From positions 186,001 to 250,000 of the forward strand of contig VJWM01000238.1 in NCBI GenBank assembly GCA_010909165.1: 64,000 nt of DNA. The letters are read 5' to 3'. Source of the stretch: Anthoceros angustus (lineage: Eukaryota; Streptophyta; Anthocerotopsida; Anthocerotales; Anthocerotaceae). Both the position numbers and the translations under genes were made by a program. Shown here piece after piece: positions 54,140 to 64,000 of this stretch (its first letter is position 1; each line of letters begins with the position of its first letter). The notes below the pieces were generated by a model, which searched no databases, was not told where the DNA came from, and saw only the letters and a list, made by a program, of their open reading frames with translations.

Positions 54140-56441
54140 GATATGTATGCAGCAGGTCTACCAAATGGTACTAGGAGAGTACCCGAAAAGTCCTCTGGCA
54201 TTTTCCCTCAAGTCTAGGGTGACTCGTATGTTTTGCACGAGGCAGTGCGCTCATGACCGTGCGTGACAATGCGGAGCGTGGATGGTTCCATGGGCATCAT
54301 GGCGATACACACATGGGCATTACGGATGGGTTGGACGGTTTTGGCTTGGAACCATGAAATATTCGTTTGCTCTTACGAGATGGGTTTAATCCTTTTGGGC
54401 ATAAGTCTACATCCCATTCCATTTGGCTGTGTTGCTGGTTGTGCACAACCTACCACCATGGTTGAGTCTGAATCTCAATATCATAATGCCAATTATAGTA
54501 CCAGGGCCCCACATTGTCCCGAATTTCGATGTCTACATGGAGCCACTATTGGAGGAGTTGAGGGACCTGTGGACTGGGATACCTATGGAAGACTTCTCAC
54601 AACCGGAAGGCAGCCCGCAGTGGAAATTCCGCTTGCGTGCAGCTATTTTGCACACGATAGCTGATTACCCGGGCTTAGGAACATTGTCGGGGTTTCAGGT
54701 GAAAGGGTCGCGGGCATGTATGGAATGTTGGGATGCATTAGGATCCAGGGCGAAGAACCTTCAAAGGAGGTATATCGGGGGTCGCCGATGGCTGCCCCAA
54801 CCACCCCATCGTCGCCTTCATTCGCATATGTACAATGGCGAAGTGGAAAGGCGCTCACGGCCACAGCACCAACTTATGCCACGGTCATCTCCAGGCATGG
54901 AACATAGGGAGAAAGCAACATCGAGGAGTTGAGGAGGCGAGGTTGTTCGGCACCCGTCGCTTGTCTGTATTTACCATATTGGAGGGATATGCGAAGTGGG
55001 CACGGAAGGATGTGATGCACGTTGAAAGAAACAATGCGGAGACTATCGGCACACTCTAACGGAGAAAAGGATGACTTGAAATCCCGGTTGGACATGGAAG
55101 AATACGGTGGGAAGCACGACTTGTGGCCTCGTGGAGCCAATAGGGACCAATATACTCCGGTATATGTGTTATCGTCTCGGACTTGGAGAAGGTTATGAAG
55201 GAAATGCAAGCAATCAAACTACCCACGGATATGCTTCTAACATCGCAAATAAGCTAGCTTGGGCAAAGTGGGAGTTTAAAAGCACACGATTGGCATGTAC
55301 TAATGGAAATATACTTCCCAATTGTTTTAAGGGAAGAATTAAACCAGATGTGTGCGGTGAGGTTGAGCAAACTTTATCGGTGGATATGCCGGAGAATCGG
55401 GCATGAGGTGGGAAGAATGCGAGTGCATCAAAGTCATGTGACTTGGAGAGGAATTCCCACCTAAATTGTTTGATATTTCCACCCACCTCATTATTCATCT
55501 TGTGGATGAGGTCGCACTTCTTGGCCTATTCATGTCGGATGGATGTATCCGGTTGAAAGATATCTAGGAAGGAGGAAGGAAGACATCCAAACAACGAAAA
55601 GGAGGAAGCATGGCGGAGGGTATGTTCGAGAGGAGGCATCATGTTTGCAAAGGCTTACCTTGGCGACATCCATAACAGCCCATATTACGGTGAGAAAGAT
55701 GAGCACGACATGACGGTGAACCGTTAGGAATGGGCAAGCCATACAAGTTCACCACGCCGAGCTCCACCAGTCCACAATTTTGTGTTGAGACACACGATGG
55801 TTCTTGACCCCTTCTCTGACTTTACGAAGAGGTCATGGATGTTGATGGTGATGAAGGCAGGCAATCTTTCCGCGTGGGTTCATCTTGGCGAGGATTACGG
55901 AAGGTGGGAGTCATCATGCTTGGCTGCGATGTTGCGGCCATAATGGATGGGCCTTCTATTTGGCGACTACTTATAGGCACATGTGGAGCAATGGTAGCCA
56001 CCTACACCTTTTGCAGACAACCGTCGCGCCACTCGGGACAGCGGAGTTTGTACAAAGTATGTAATGGGAGATGATGTACAGCGGACATACTATGGCAATG
56101 TAGCGGAAATAATTCGAGTGCAGTTTGCAGGCGGATTCGAGCCATTGGTCCTGAAGGTCAAGTGGTTTGAGTGTAATCCAAATGGGAGATCCCAATCCAT
56201 TCGCGGAACTTATGGTGGATTTGATCTGGTGTTCACCGGAAGGCACTGCACGTATGTTGCAGATGGGGTTGACACCCCTTTCATATGGCCACATCAAGTT
56301 ACCCAATGCATATTCCATGCTGATGCACAGGCGGAGAATAGAGGCTGGGCTTTAGCGGTCTTGCCTTCTGGCGTGGGTGGAGAGGCGAGTCGACGAATAA
56401 TGACTCGGGGCTTCATAGAATTTTCTTCTTATGCGACTTGA
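54140..56441 (+). pseudogene. CACTA/EnSpm transposase (TNP2 type), broken
   Basis: Remains of the TNP2-family transposase that mobilises CACTA elements. The N-terminal end is recognisable as SLKSRVTRMFCTRQ and RDGFNPFGHKS (54200-54410). The core is HNLPPWLSLNLNIIM, then FDVYMEPLLEELRDLW (about 54525-54575), ILHTIADYPGLGTLSGFQVK and CMECWD (about 54645-54735). KDVMHVERN lies near 55010-55030, followed by DUF4218-like sequence with FPPKLFDISTHLIIHLVDEV (about 55457-55515). DUF4216-like sequence follows in the 56064-56441 frame: YYGNVAEIIRVQF, VKWFECNPN, FIWPHQVTQCIF. Longest frames are 54423-54932 and 56064-56441; frameshifts and stops separate them. Domain order matches intact plant elements. 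No flanking inverted ends were located for this copy. Confidence 0.85.
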
Positions 56442-57250
56442 GTTGGAACACGTATGAACATGAACATGGGTTTCCATATACAAAAAGGCAAAAAAAAACC
56501 ACTAATGGCGGTAATGTTATGGCGCGACATTGGGACACAGTTATCACCTGCACACTCGCTCACGTGTTATCGCCATAGCGTCTACGGACCCGGCGAGTAT
56601 AGGACCCACCATGCCTGTCGCTCTTCTCCAAACCATTCCGCGATGGGGAGATCCGGCACCAAGTCCATCCACTGTGTAATATCTAGCAAACAGCGACCCA
56701 CCTCCAGTACACGCCTCCGAGCATCCAAAACCTCGGCTTCAGTCTGCAAAGTTGCAAGCCAGCGTCGCGCGTCTTCATCGCGGAAGTTGGGGTGCCGTGG
56801 TGGCAGCTGGCGGAGTGCCCACGTTTGGCGTATGGTTCCCTCCACCTCGGCAAGAAATTGGTGTATCCGTTGCTTCCATCCACTGCCCGCCATGCCATTA
56901 CACCGCACACCTACAAAGCCGCCCAAACCATAAGATCGAAGAAACGGCATCGCAGCGGCGCAAAGACAATATGGCCGACAATTGAAGCGCGAAATCAAGG
57001 CAAGATCGACCGGCCCAATCTTCAATGCGAAACCAAAGGCAAAGGGTGGGAGGAGGCGGAAATGGAAGCCTTATATCCGAGAAAGGCTGCAATTATGAGT
57101 GCGCATAGCGAGGATGGACTCATTGGCTGCTACCGGACAAGTGTGAAGCGTGCATGGAAATATTCGCTGCCCCTCGCGTGGCATCTGTCTGTGAGGCGGC
57201 TTTCCATTTTAATGTTCAGTCATACAATGCTATATACCATGTTTGAGGAA
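56442..57250. other. Stretch with an unidentified minus-strand frame
   Basis: A 147-codon minus-strand frame (57025-56582) is protein-like in composition (segment RHPNFRDEDARRWLATLQTE) but not recognised. A plus-strand frame of similar length overlaps it. It may be a second CACTA gene or a gene fragment. Confidence 0.3.
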
Positions 57251-57480
57251 AGGCGTGTCCTTGGAACATGGTCTTTTCCCAACAAGATACCATGTCATGA
57301 ACCATGATATTTCCGCTCATACCATGCTCCTTGGAACATGGGGATGTCATGATACTCGGATACATAGGCGGAAATTATGCATTTGTGTATGTACCTTGTT
57401 CCTTGGACCATGGTATTTCCACAAACCATGTCGTGGGGATATGGTGATGGCATGAGAGAAAGTTCCTTGGTTCATGGGTT
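57251..57480. repeat. Spaced CCTTGGNNCATGG repeats
   Basis: The 13-bp motif CCTTGGNNCATGG occurs at 57259, 57329, 57401 and 57465 (spacing 70, 72, 64). Additional ACCATG half-motifs lie between. The regular spacing and near-palindromic form resemble transposase-binding subterminal repeats of CACTA elements. That role is inferred from position near the TNP2 remnant. Confidence 0.65.
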
Positions 57481-58098
57481 CGCTGCCTATATATGTCATG
57501 CTATATATATGGCTGGTAAATAGGCGATGAATGACATATTGAATGTGAGGGTACCCGTGCACTTGAGTCATCATGATGCTTGGCGCACGCGTTCTTCAAA
57601 GTTAGCCGGAGCCGGGCGCGAAAGGAATGTGACACCACGCATGGTGGCGATGCAATTCCGTTTATAGCGTGGCAAGCGGTGTCGTTCGATGCCATGCTTG
57701 GATCACGGGTATGTCCCTAACGCACTGCTCCGAGATTTTCCTCGGCATGAGCCTCAGTCATCACCGCATTTGTGCAAGACGCCTGCCTCTCAAACCTTAC
57801 ATGGCTCCCCGGGAGCAGACGAAACGACCCTCAAGCGGATTGCGCAATGACCCAGAGCGCGGAACAAAGGCCCTCCATGAAGGTTAATGAGTGGTGAAAG
57901 TAGGGCGATGTGCCGCCGGGGTGAAGGACCGTCGTGATCGCAGAATGTTTGGTCAAATCAGCAGTTGGGGCATGAAGGCTTGGAACCACCTCCTTGCGCT
58001 GTGTGGAGGAGGCCCAATGTCTGTTGAGGTCTTGGAGTTACTCCGAGGGCCATATGCGGATGGAAATAACCGAAGACTGGGGATTCAGGGGTGAAATG
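57481..58098. other. Flank of the non-autonomous CACTA element
   Basis: Only short open stretches (about 70 codons) and no recognised domain. Positions 58096-58098 (ATG) are the left target-site duplication of the next element. Confidence 0.35.
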
Positions 58099-58999
58099 CC
58101 CTACTAGAAAGAGCGGGTCATGTTACACTTTATGTTAAGATTTGGACCCCTTTGTTGCAATTATGTTAAAATCTTGGGGTCTTGTTACACTTTTGGGACC
58201 CCTTATTTATTAGGTTTGGAAACCAACCCTCCACCTTGTTATAGTCATGTTACAGTCTTGTTGCAATTATGTTGCAATGTAGTGAGAGGTGGTTTGTGTC
58301 CCCTCTTAAAATTTCAAATTAATTGCAACAACCAAAGTGTTACATCGTCTCTTGTTACAATTTTGCAGGCTTGGTACCGAACCTCCTCCCCATCTACCTT
58401 CCTCTTTTTACTACTATTACCCTATAGAATACCTAGTTTTACTTAGTAGTTCCCACCGATACTTGTATGAATATACATATATATAAATACATGTATGAAT
58501 ATATTATTTGTAAAATACACGTATTGTTCATGGTAACATATACTATATGGTAATTTCACATGATATATGGTCATATTCTATTTTATATAAAATAAGCATA
58601 TCGTCCACCGGATAACGTACATACTTTGTACATCCACGATCGTTTACTTTTGTCCTTGAGCACTCGGTGCCTTTTGTGCCTCTGAGTTTGTGCTACTGGA
58701 CCCATGTTTGCTATGTGCGGTGGGTTGTTTGGCTCAAGTCCTCCTCCTTCTCTCTCCCCTAGACAAGCGCCTCATGTCCCTTAGCCTTTTGCCTGCCTCG
58801 ACCATGGCTGCTGGTTGCTCCACTCCTATCCTCCTCTACCACCCGCCTCTTCCACTCCCTTGCGTTGTTTTCCATCCACACTCAACACATACATTACTTC
58901 TTTGGTGACGATCACTCGCCTTCTTTGTGCTACACCGGATCAGCCCTCTAAACACATCCCTCCTGTTCACGGCCTTGTCACTCCCTATTCACCCAAGAC

Positions 59000-59545
59000 C
59001 GCCCTACTAGCATCGCCTTCTCTAATGTCACATCACACGGTGTGGTCACGCATCAAATAAAATTTTGAGGTAGAAATCACATGGAATGGGTCTTGGCCTC
59101 ACCTTATGACTATACATGTACATGAAACCCTCCATTCTTCCGCCTTCCCTAACTTCACATCATAGTGCAGTTACGCATCGGTGAAAATTTGAGATAAGAA
59201 ATAACATGGAATGGGTCTTGGCGACCTTGCAACTACTTGCGATTGTACATGTACAGACACCGCCATGCTACTATCGCCTTCTCTAACATCAAATCACACT
59301 AGCTAGTTACGCAGAAAATTTGAGAGAAATCAGTATTGGAGCAGTCTTGGCGACCTTGCAGTACTCTGCAAGTACAAGATCGCTACGTGATCCATACCGC
59401 CATCCCTTCACCATCAAATCACACTAGCTAGTTCATGCTTAAAATCACGGATACGATCGCGTACATCCCTTCACCATGGATGTCATGGTTCATCACTGAA
59501 AATTGAGACTAGAAATCACACATGGAGCAGTCTACTTGAAATCAC
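59000..59545. repeat. Degenerate repeats of about 125 bp inside the CACTA-type element
   Basis: Four or five diverged units share 'CTAACnTCA(A)ATCACA', 'AAAATTTGAG', 'GAAATnACATGGAATGGGTCTTGGC' and 'CTTGCA...GTACA' phrases in the same order. Confidence 0.65.
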
Positions 59546-59559
59546 GGCATGGAATGGGC

Positions 59560-59915
59560 CTCTTCCTTTCCCTCTCCCCTCCTCCTCCTTCCCATCTACC
59601 CTCCTCCTCCTCCTCCCCCCCTCCTCCTTCCCTCTCCCCTCCTCTTGCTCCTCCTCTTTCCTCCTCCTCCTCCTCCCTAATCTCCCTCCTCCTTTCCTCC
59701 TCCTCCTCCTCCTCCTCCTCCTCTACCTTAGATCCCTCTCCCCTTTCCTCATTGCCTCTCCCCTTCCTCCTCTCCTCCCCTCGCCTCCTACTCCTCCTCC
59801 TCCTCTACCTCAGATCCCTCTCCCCCCTTTCCTCCTTGCCTCTCCTCCTCTCTCCTCCTCTTCCTCCCCTCCTCTCCCCTTCGCTCCTCTCCCCTCCTTC
59901 TCCTTGCCTCCCACC
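59560..59915. repeat. CTC-rich polypyrimidine tract
   Basis: About 350 bp almost free of purines on the plus strand, made of CTC, CCT and CTCCCC units. It gives a spurious Ser/Pro/Leu-rich open frame (59503-59922), which I do not count as a gene. Confidence 0.9.
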
Positions 59916-60380
59916 AGAGTGAGCCTCGGACCCACAGAACTTAGACATTGGTAAATAATATTATGTTTAGGTCACCTTTAAAGGTGACAGTTAATGGGCA
60001 TGTTACTGTGATATTCAGGTCTAGGCACCATTAACAAATAGTTGTGAAGAGAGAGTGCAAAGAAGAGCGCTAGGAAAAACATTAACTAATTGTACTCCCA
60101 ATGGGGTGTAATAAAGATGGGGGCGGGAGAGAAGAGAGAGGGTCCTTATTCTGATCATGTTGCAATTGCATGAGCGAATTCATAAACAATGCGTATGAGA
60201 GAGGGGATGTAGTTAAGAGGGTGAAGTAGGAGAGAGAGCCAGGTTCGTGTTAAGATTGTTTGCCCACTTGGGGAAAGAAATGACAAACTTAATACCAGGC
60301 CTCCAAATGATGTTGCAAGTTAGAAGTGTAACATAAAATTGCAACAACGACTGTAACCTAGGCTGCCCTTTCTAGTAGGG

Positions 60381-61905
60381 ATGGAGGCTGAATGTATTCA
60401 TACATGGACGGAGGCAGACGACATTGGCGAATACTGTTCGGGTTATGGGAAGCTGGGGTTTCCGGAGCCGCCCCTCTACGGAATCGAGACACGCTTCCTC
60501 GTCATGCACACCGGGTTGAAGAAACAACAGAATTCATAGGAGCTTTGAGGCTGGCAAGAAAAGAATTGTCCATACATGCCTGTGAATTGGATCCAATTTG
60601 GGAATGTAGATTTGTTGTGGGTGCTTGGCGATGAATGCAACCATGTTGAGCTTGCAGACCATTGTTGCTGGTGACCTCTTTTGCATTGACACCGATTCAG
60701 TGGAAGGCATTTGCCTCCCTCGCAAAGTATATGTTATATGTGGCTAAAGGGAATGAAACAAAAATAGAGATTTCATAAATGTCCCGCAATGGAAACTGTA
60801 ACGTGCGTGGCTGTAACGAACGGCACCTGTTATGTCATAACAAGAGATTACTTGAAGTGTAACAAGACATAAACGCCCCCGCTCAAAATGGCGTGTCCTT
60901 GACCACCGCTCGCGCCGTCTGCATGCAGGAAGGCGGGCTGCATGGGGTTTTGTGCAGGGTTATTTGAAAGGGCAGATCATTTATCACATGTCATCAAAAG
61001 TGCACTCAAATCTTCTCGGCAGATCTTCGCACCACCGCCGACGAAGAGTACTGGATGGCTTCTACCATGGACCAATTTTCCTTGGTGCAGGTCATTTCTA
61101 CAACATGGCAAAGAAACCAGTCCAGTGCAACCGGATGGTGTGTCGTCCGTAACCCCAATACGCCTTCCATACTTCTGACCCAATTATGCGGTAAGTCACA
61201 CATGGTTGGCGCACTAATTGACTGATGGTGCTCGGCAACATGAGAGGAATGGCTGTGAACATGGCAGGTGGCGGCCTTGAGGAATTCAACATCCCATCTC
61301 CATGGTCGGTGACTTGCACGCAGTGGGGATACGCGATCGCATGGAGTTCCCCCACTGCTAGACACGGTAAGACCACACGATCCCGTCTCCTTCCAAGCGA
61401 TTGGCCGATCCAGAAAGCCCAGATGTAAGGTAGCTGGGGATTCTACAAGGCTGTTCTCAGAGGGAGTATGCAAATATGGAACCGGACATGCTCCACCACA
61501 TTCCTACTACCCTGATTGTTCTGTCGGCTGCTTGCCTGTTGGGTGATGCTGAGGTGCCATTCAGTGTTGGAATCGAAGCAACCTTATGGTTGGATCGTAC
61601 ATGAGAACTGATGTCGGCTGCTGGCAGGTACCCGATTTCCCTGACGCTTGGACTCTCGGGGCAAATGGCATTGCAGTCGTCCCGAGGCGAAGGCAATGGA
61701 AGTTTGCCGATCATGCAACACTCAGCCTATCTCCACCCCGTGAGTGGAGGTTTATGGGAGGTCAAGGACATCTTGCGACTGAGCCGCTGCTGACCGTCGT
61801 CTGTGCCTTGCATAATGCTTGGGGTCGAGCTTTGTTGCGGCTGGTGGGCAACTGGGGGCTACGCATTGATGTTGTAGAAATGGGCCACCTTCAGTTGTTG
61901 ACCAC
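60381..61905. other. Uncharacterised stretch
   Basis: Open frames of 60-155 codons occur on both strands without recognised domains. At about 60795-60875, GTAACG and GTAACA repeats resemble the subterminal motifs of the element at 58099-60380. Confidence 0.3.
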
Positions 61906-63017
61906 ATGGACAACACGCAACTGCTACAGTGTTTGGTGAGAAAACATGAAATGTTGTGGGTTCGAGAGCGGTTGGCGCAGCCCATGGCACCCATGGCAAC
62001 GCGAACCGCGCGGGCTGAGGAAGTGGAAGGAGGGGCAGGAGGCGCTGCCAAGGTGAATGAGTTGCTATTCGGGGGCTTGACAGCTCCAAGACACAAGGAA
62101 TTTTTGGAACTCATTCGGACAGAGGCTACCAACGAGATACCAGGTAGGCGGAGCGAGTTGTCAAAGTCGAGGAGGAAGACATTATGCGAAGATGTGCTGG
62201 CACATTTTCCGGACTTGATAGTGAAGGGGCAGGCTGCCCATTTTTTTAGCCAACATACAAGGAGTCAAAACCAACGGTATGTAGACGTAGCCAAGGCTTG
62301 TGCCTTAGAGGAAAAACAGGTGCGGGGAAACAGGTCCTCAAAATTCAAGCCACCCATGGCGGATGACAAGGTATGGCAAGAGGTACTTACATGGGCACGG
62401 GTTGAACTTCGACAGCATGGAAACTTTTTGCCCTCTAAAAGCTCAACTAGCTGCAAAGGCAAGACTCATGAAGACGGATGGCGAGGGGCCTAACCAGTAT
62501 GGACGTTGTGGGAAGAAGAGATGGATCTACAAGTTCCAGCAGAAGCATGGGAGGGATCCAACGACTGAGGAGCTTGAATTTGGGGCTCCTCCTAAAACAT
62601 ATAAAATGCATGGGTCGCGGGGAGGCGGAGGGTCAATGGAAGGATTTCTCGCTGCGTGCAAAGCTAAGAAGGAGGAAGGAAGAGGAATCTAATCCACCAA
62701 GGGAAGGCAGGATATCGGACCAGGAACATGTGGCGGACAAAGATGACGATGATAGCGGGGAGGAGGATCAAGTAGGAGGTAATGGTGTCTTTGAGGACCA
62801 AATATCAAGTGACGAAGTACGCTCTGTGGACGACAATGACGATGACGAGAATGGGGATGCGGAGGGAGAAGATGGGCAAGAAGGGGAAAGAGAAGGGGAA
62901 GAAGAGGATGAGGAAGAGGACAATGGGGAAGAGGACGAGGAGGATGAGAAACGCCGGGGGAAGCCGAGGCCCGAGGAAGAGGAGGGTCATGAGGAAGACG
63001 CCCAGAGATGGAGGTAG
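61906..63017 (+). pseudogene. Coding-like region with acidic tail, perhaps a second CACTA gene
   Basis: Three overlapping plus-strand frames join in series: 61906-62493, 62363-62692 and 62478-63017. Together they read as a basic, helix-rich N-terminal part and a middle part with KRWIYKFQQKHGRDPTTEEL. A strongly acidic Asp/Glu tail (62715-62990) ends in a basic patch. The middle part faintly recalls the 'K.G.DP...EL' segment of plant CACTA accessory proteins (PTTA/Transposase_24), which would fit the neighbouring TNP2 remnant. That match is weak. Frame changes imply either two frameshifts or unrecognised introns. Confidence 0.35.
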
Positions 63018-64000
63018 GTCGTGAGATGATGGAGTGACTGGACTCTAAAAGTGCAATTCGAAGAAGAACCGAGGTCGGTGATGACCAAAACCCATAGCGA
63101 AATTGCCGACGCAGTGGCCCCACATATGGAAGTCCGAGTAACAAGGGCCAGGGCAGCTTCAATGAAAGGGAAGACGTGCGGGGGGAAAGCGGGTCATCGG
63201 TTTCCTGTGTAAGATTGGTGTTCAATATTGGTCACTTTGTTGTTTTCGATATCGCATCATCGCCGCTTTTGATTTTGGTATACATGCAGAACCTCGCCAT
63301 AAGCCGGGATCATCACGGAGAAAGGCGGAGCAAACGCAAGGCATCGAATGTGTAGAAGGTCGCGAGCGAAAAGGCCAAAGGCCGCAATCGGCTCCGGAGG
63401 ACAAAGCCGTCAAATACCCCGCTCGCGAGTACGATTAGATAGCCATATGCATATGGCATATGGTGCATTGGCCTTCACTGCTGGCCATGATACATGATAC
63501 AACGATTTACAAATGATGTGGAATTAATGCCTATATTGTTGGTGGTGTATGCCAAATATGCAGAACAATACATACAATCCTCATACATACAAATACGTCA
63601 AGATGTTTTCACGTTAAATACGGCAGGTATACGGATGGGCGAAAAAAAGGTGGCAGGCTGGCAATACCCTATGCCCAAATGTCATTTGTCGAGAAGCCGA
63701 ACACCCTAGGGGGAAATCGAAAGGTGATGTGTGGCATCCATAAAGGGGCATCCATGGTCCACAGTCCGCCCGCTTCATCGGGGGTGGCGTGCGGGCGCAT
63801 GAATGTGGCTTGTGCACGAACAGGCGCCGCCTTCTGTCGAAGGCAAACCAACTCGCCTAAACCATGGTCACGAATCCAAGGCCCAATCCTGCCCTGAACT
63901 AGAACTGTTACAACGAATCACATTCTAACAATTTAATTGTAATGTTCGCTGGCTCGGTGGACCGAATCAGAACCGTTACAATGGGAATTATAATGTAACA
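63018..64000. other. Right end of window, no gene recognised
   Basis: Short open frames only. The last 100 bp contain several CTGTTACAA, CGTTACAAT and AATGTAACA motifs. They are similar to the subterminal repeats of the element at 58099-60380, so another CACTA-type end may lie at or just past the window edge. Confidence 0.35.

Larger units (their letters stand above)
58099..60380. mobile_element. Non-autonomous CACTA-type element, 2,282 bp
   Basis: Inverted ends CCCTACTAGAAAG (58099-58111) and its exact complement CTTTCTAGTAGGG (60368-60380) are flanked by a 3-bp direct repeat ATG (58096-58098 and 60381-60383). Three-base target duplications and CACTA(C/G)TAGAAA-like ends define the CACTA superfamily; the first bases here are CCCTA, not CACTA. 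Subterminal regions carry repeated TGTTACA/TGTTGCAA motifs on the left (58128-58390) and the inverted TGTAACA/TTGCAAC on the right (60310-60358). There is no transposase gene, so it must have been moved in trans. The interior holds a degenerate repeat of about 125 bp and a long CT-rich tract. Confidence 0.9.

Noticed and set aside
59503-59922. 139-codon Ser/Pro/Leu-rich frame
   Set aside because: It is the translation of a CTC microsatellite inside a non-coding CACTA-type element.

Overview
The window looks like nuclear DNA of a land plant. The evidence is a plant-type HAK/KUP/KT potassium transporter, a membrane P450 of the CYP86/CYP94 type with one GT-AG intron, and four classes of plant transposon (PIF/Harbinger, L1-type LINE, CACTA/EnSpm and Ty3/gypsy). 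Long stretches have no genes. Nothing here fixes the species. An intronless potassium transporter and a single-intron P450 would suit a bryophyte or another early-diverging land plant, but that is a guess.

Positions 1-21,600 form the gene-bearing part. A complete, apparently intronless KUP gene lies at 896-3352 (minus). A broken PIF/Harbinger transposase lies at about 4531-5800 (plus). It is followed by minisatellites and a roughly 600-bp unit present twice, each copy holding a tRNA-like 5' half. A complete P450 gene lies at 9473-11656 (minus) and carries an unusual oxygen-activation motif (AGREA where AGRDT is normal). A LINE zinc-finger fragment, a poly(A)-ended retro-insert and several short repeat arrays follow. 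Positions 21,650-23,350 hold open but unidentified coding-like stretches.

Positions 23,661-52,299 are a nest of one Ty3/gypsy family with very long LTRs of about 4.7 kb. One LTR copy runs 23661-28337. A second is split in two (28468-29995 and 49127-52299) by a nearly complete 19.1-kb element at 29996-49126. That element reads 5' LTR, tRNA-Asp-type primer site, gag with CCHC knuckles, RT/RNase H, integrase, purine tract, 3' LTR. The U3 part of every LTR copy carries remains of a roughly 1,100-residue coiled-coil reading frame, unlike any retroelement protein I recognise. In the 3' LTR it starts just past integrase and the purine tract, so on genomic RNA it would be a third gene after pol. Copies of this family differ mainly by 1-5-bp indels, and the element has several internal tandem duplications. 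Both could be real or could come from poor consensus polishing in repeats.

Positions 52,300-64,000 are dominated by CACTA/EnSpm material. A degenerate TNP2-type transposase (about 54140-56441) includes DUF4218-like and DUF4216-like parts. A clean 2,282-bp non-coding CACTA-type element (58099-60380) has 13-bp inverted ends and an ATG target duplication. A coding-like region at 61906-63017 has an acidic tail. No rRNA, intact tRNA or CRISPR array was seen.
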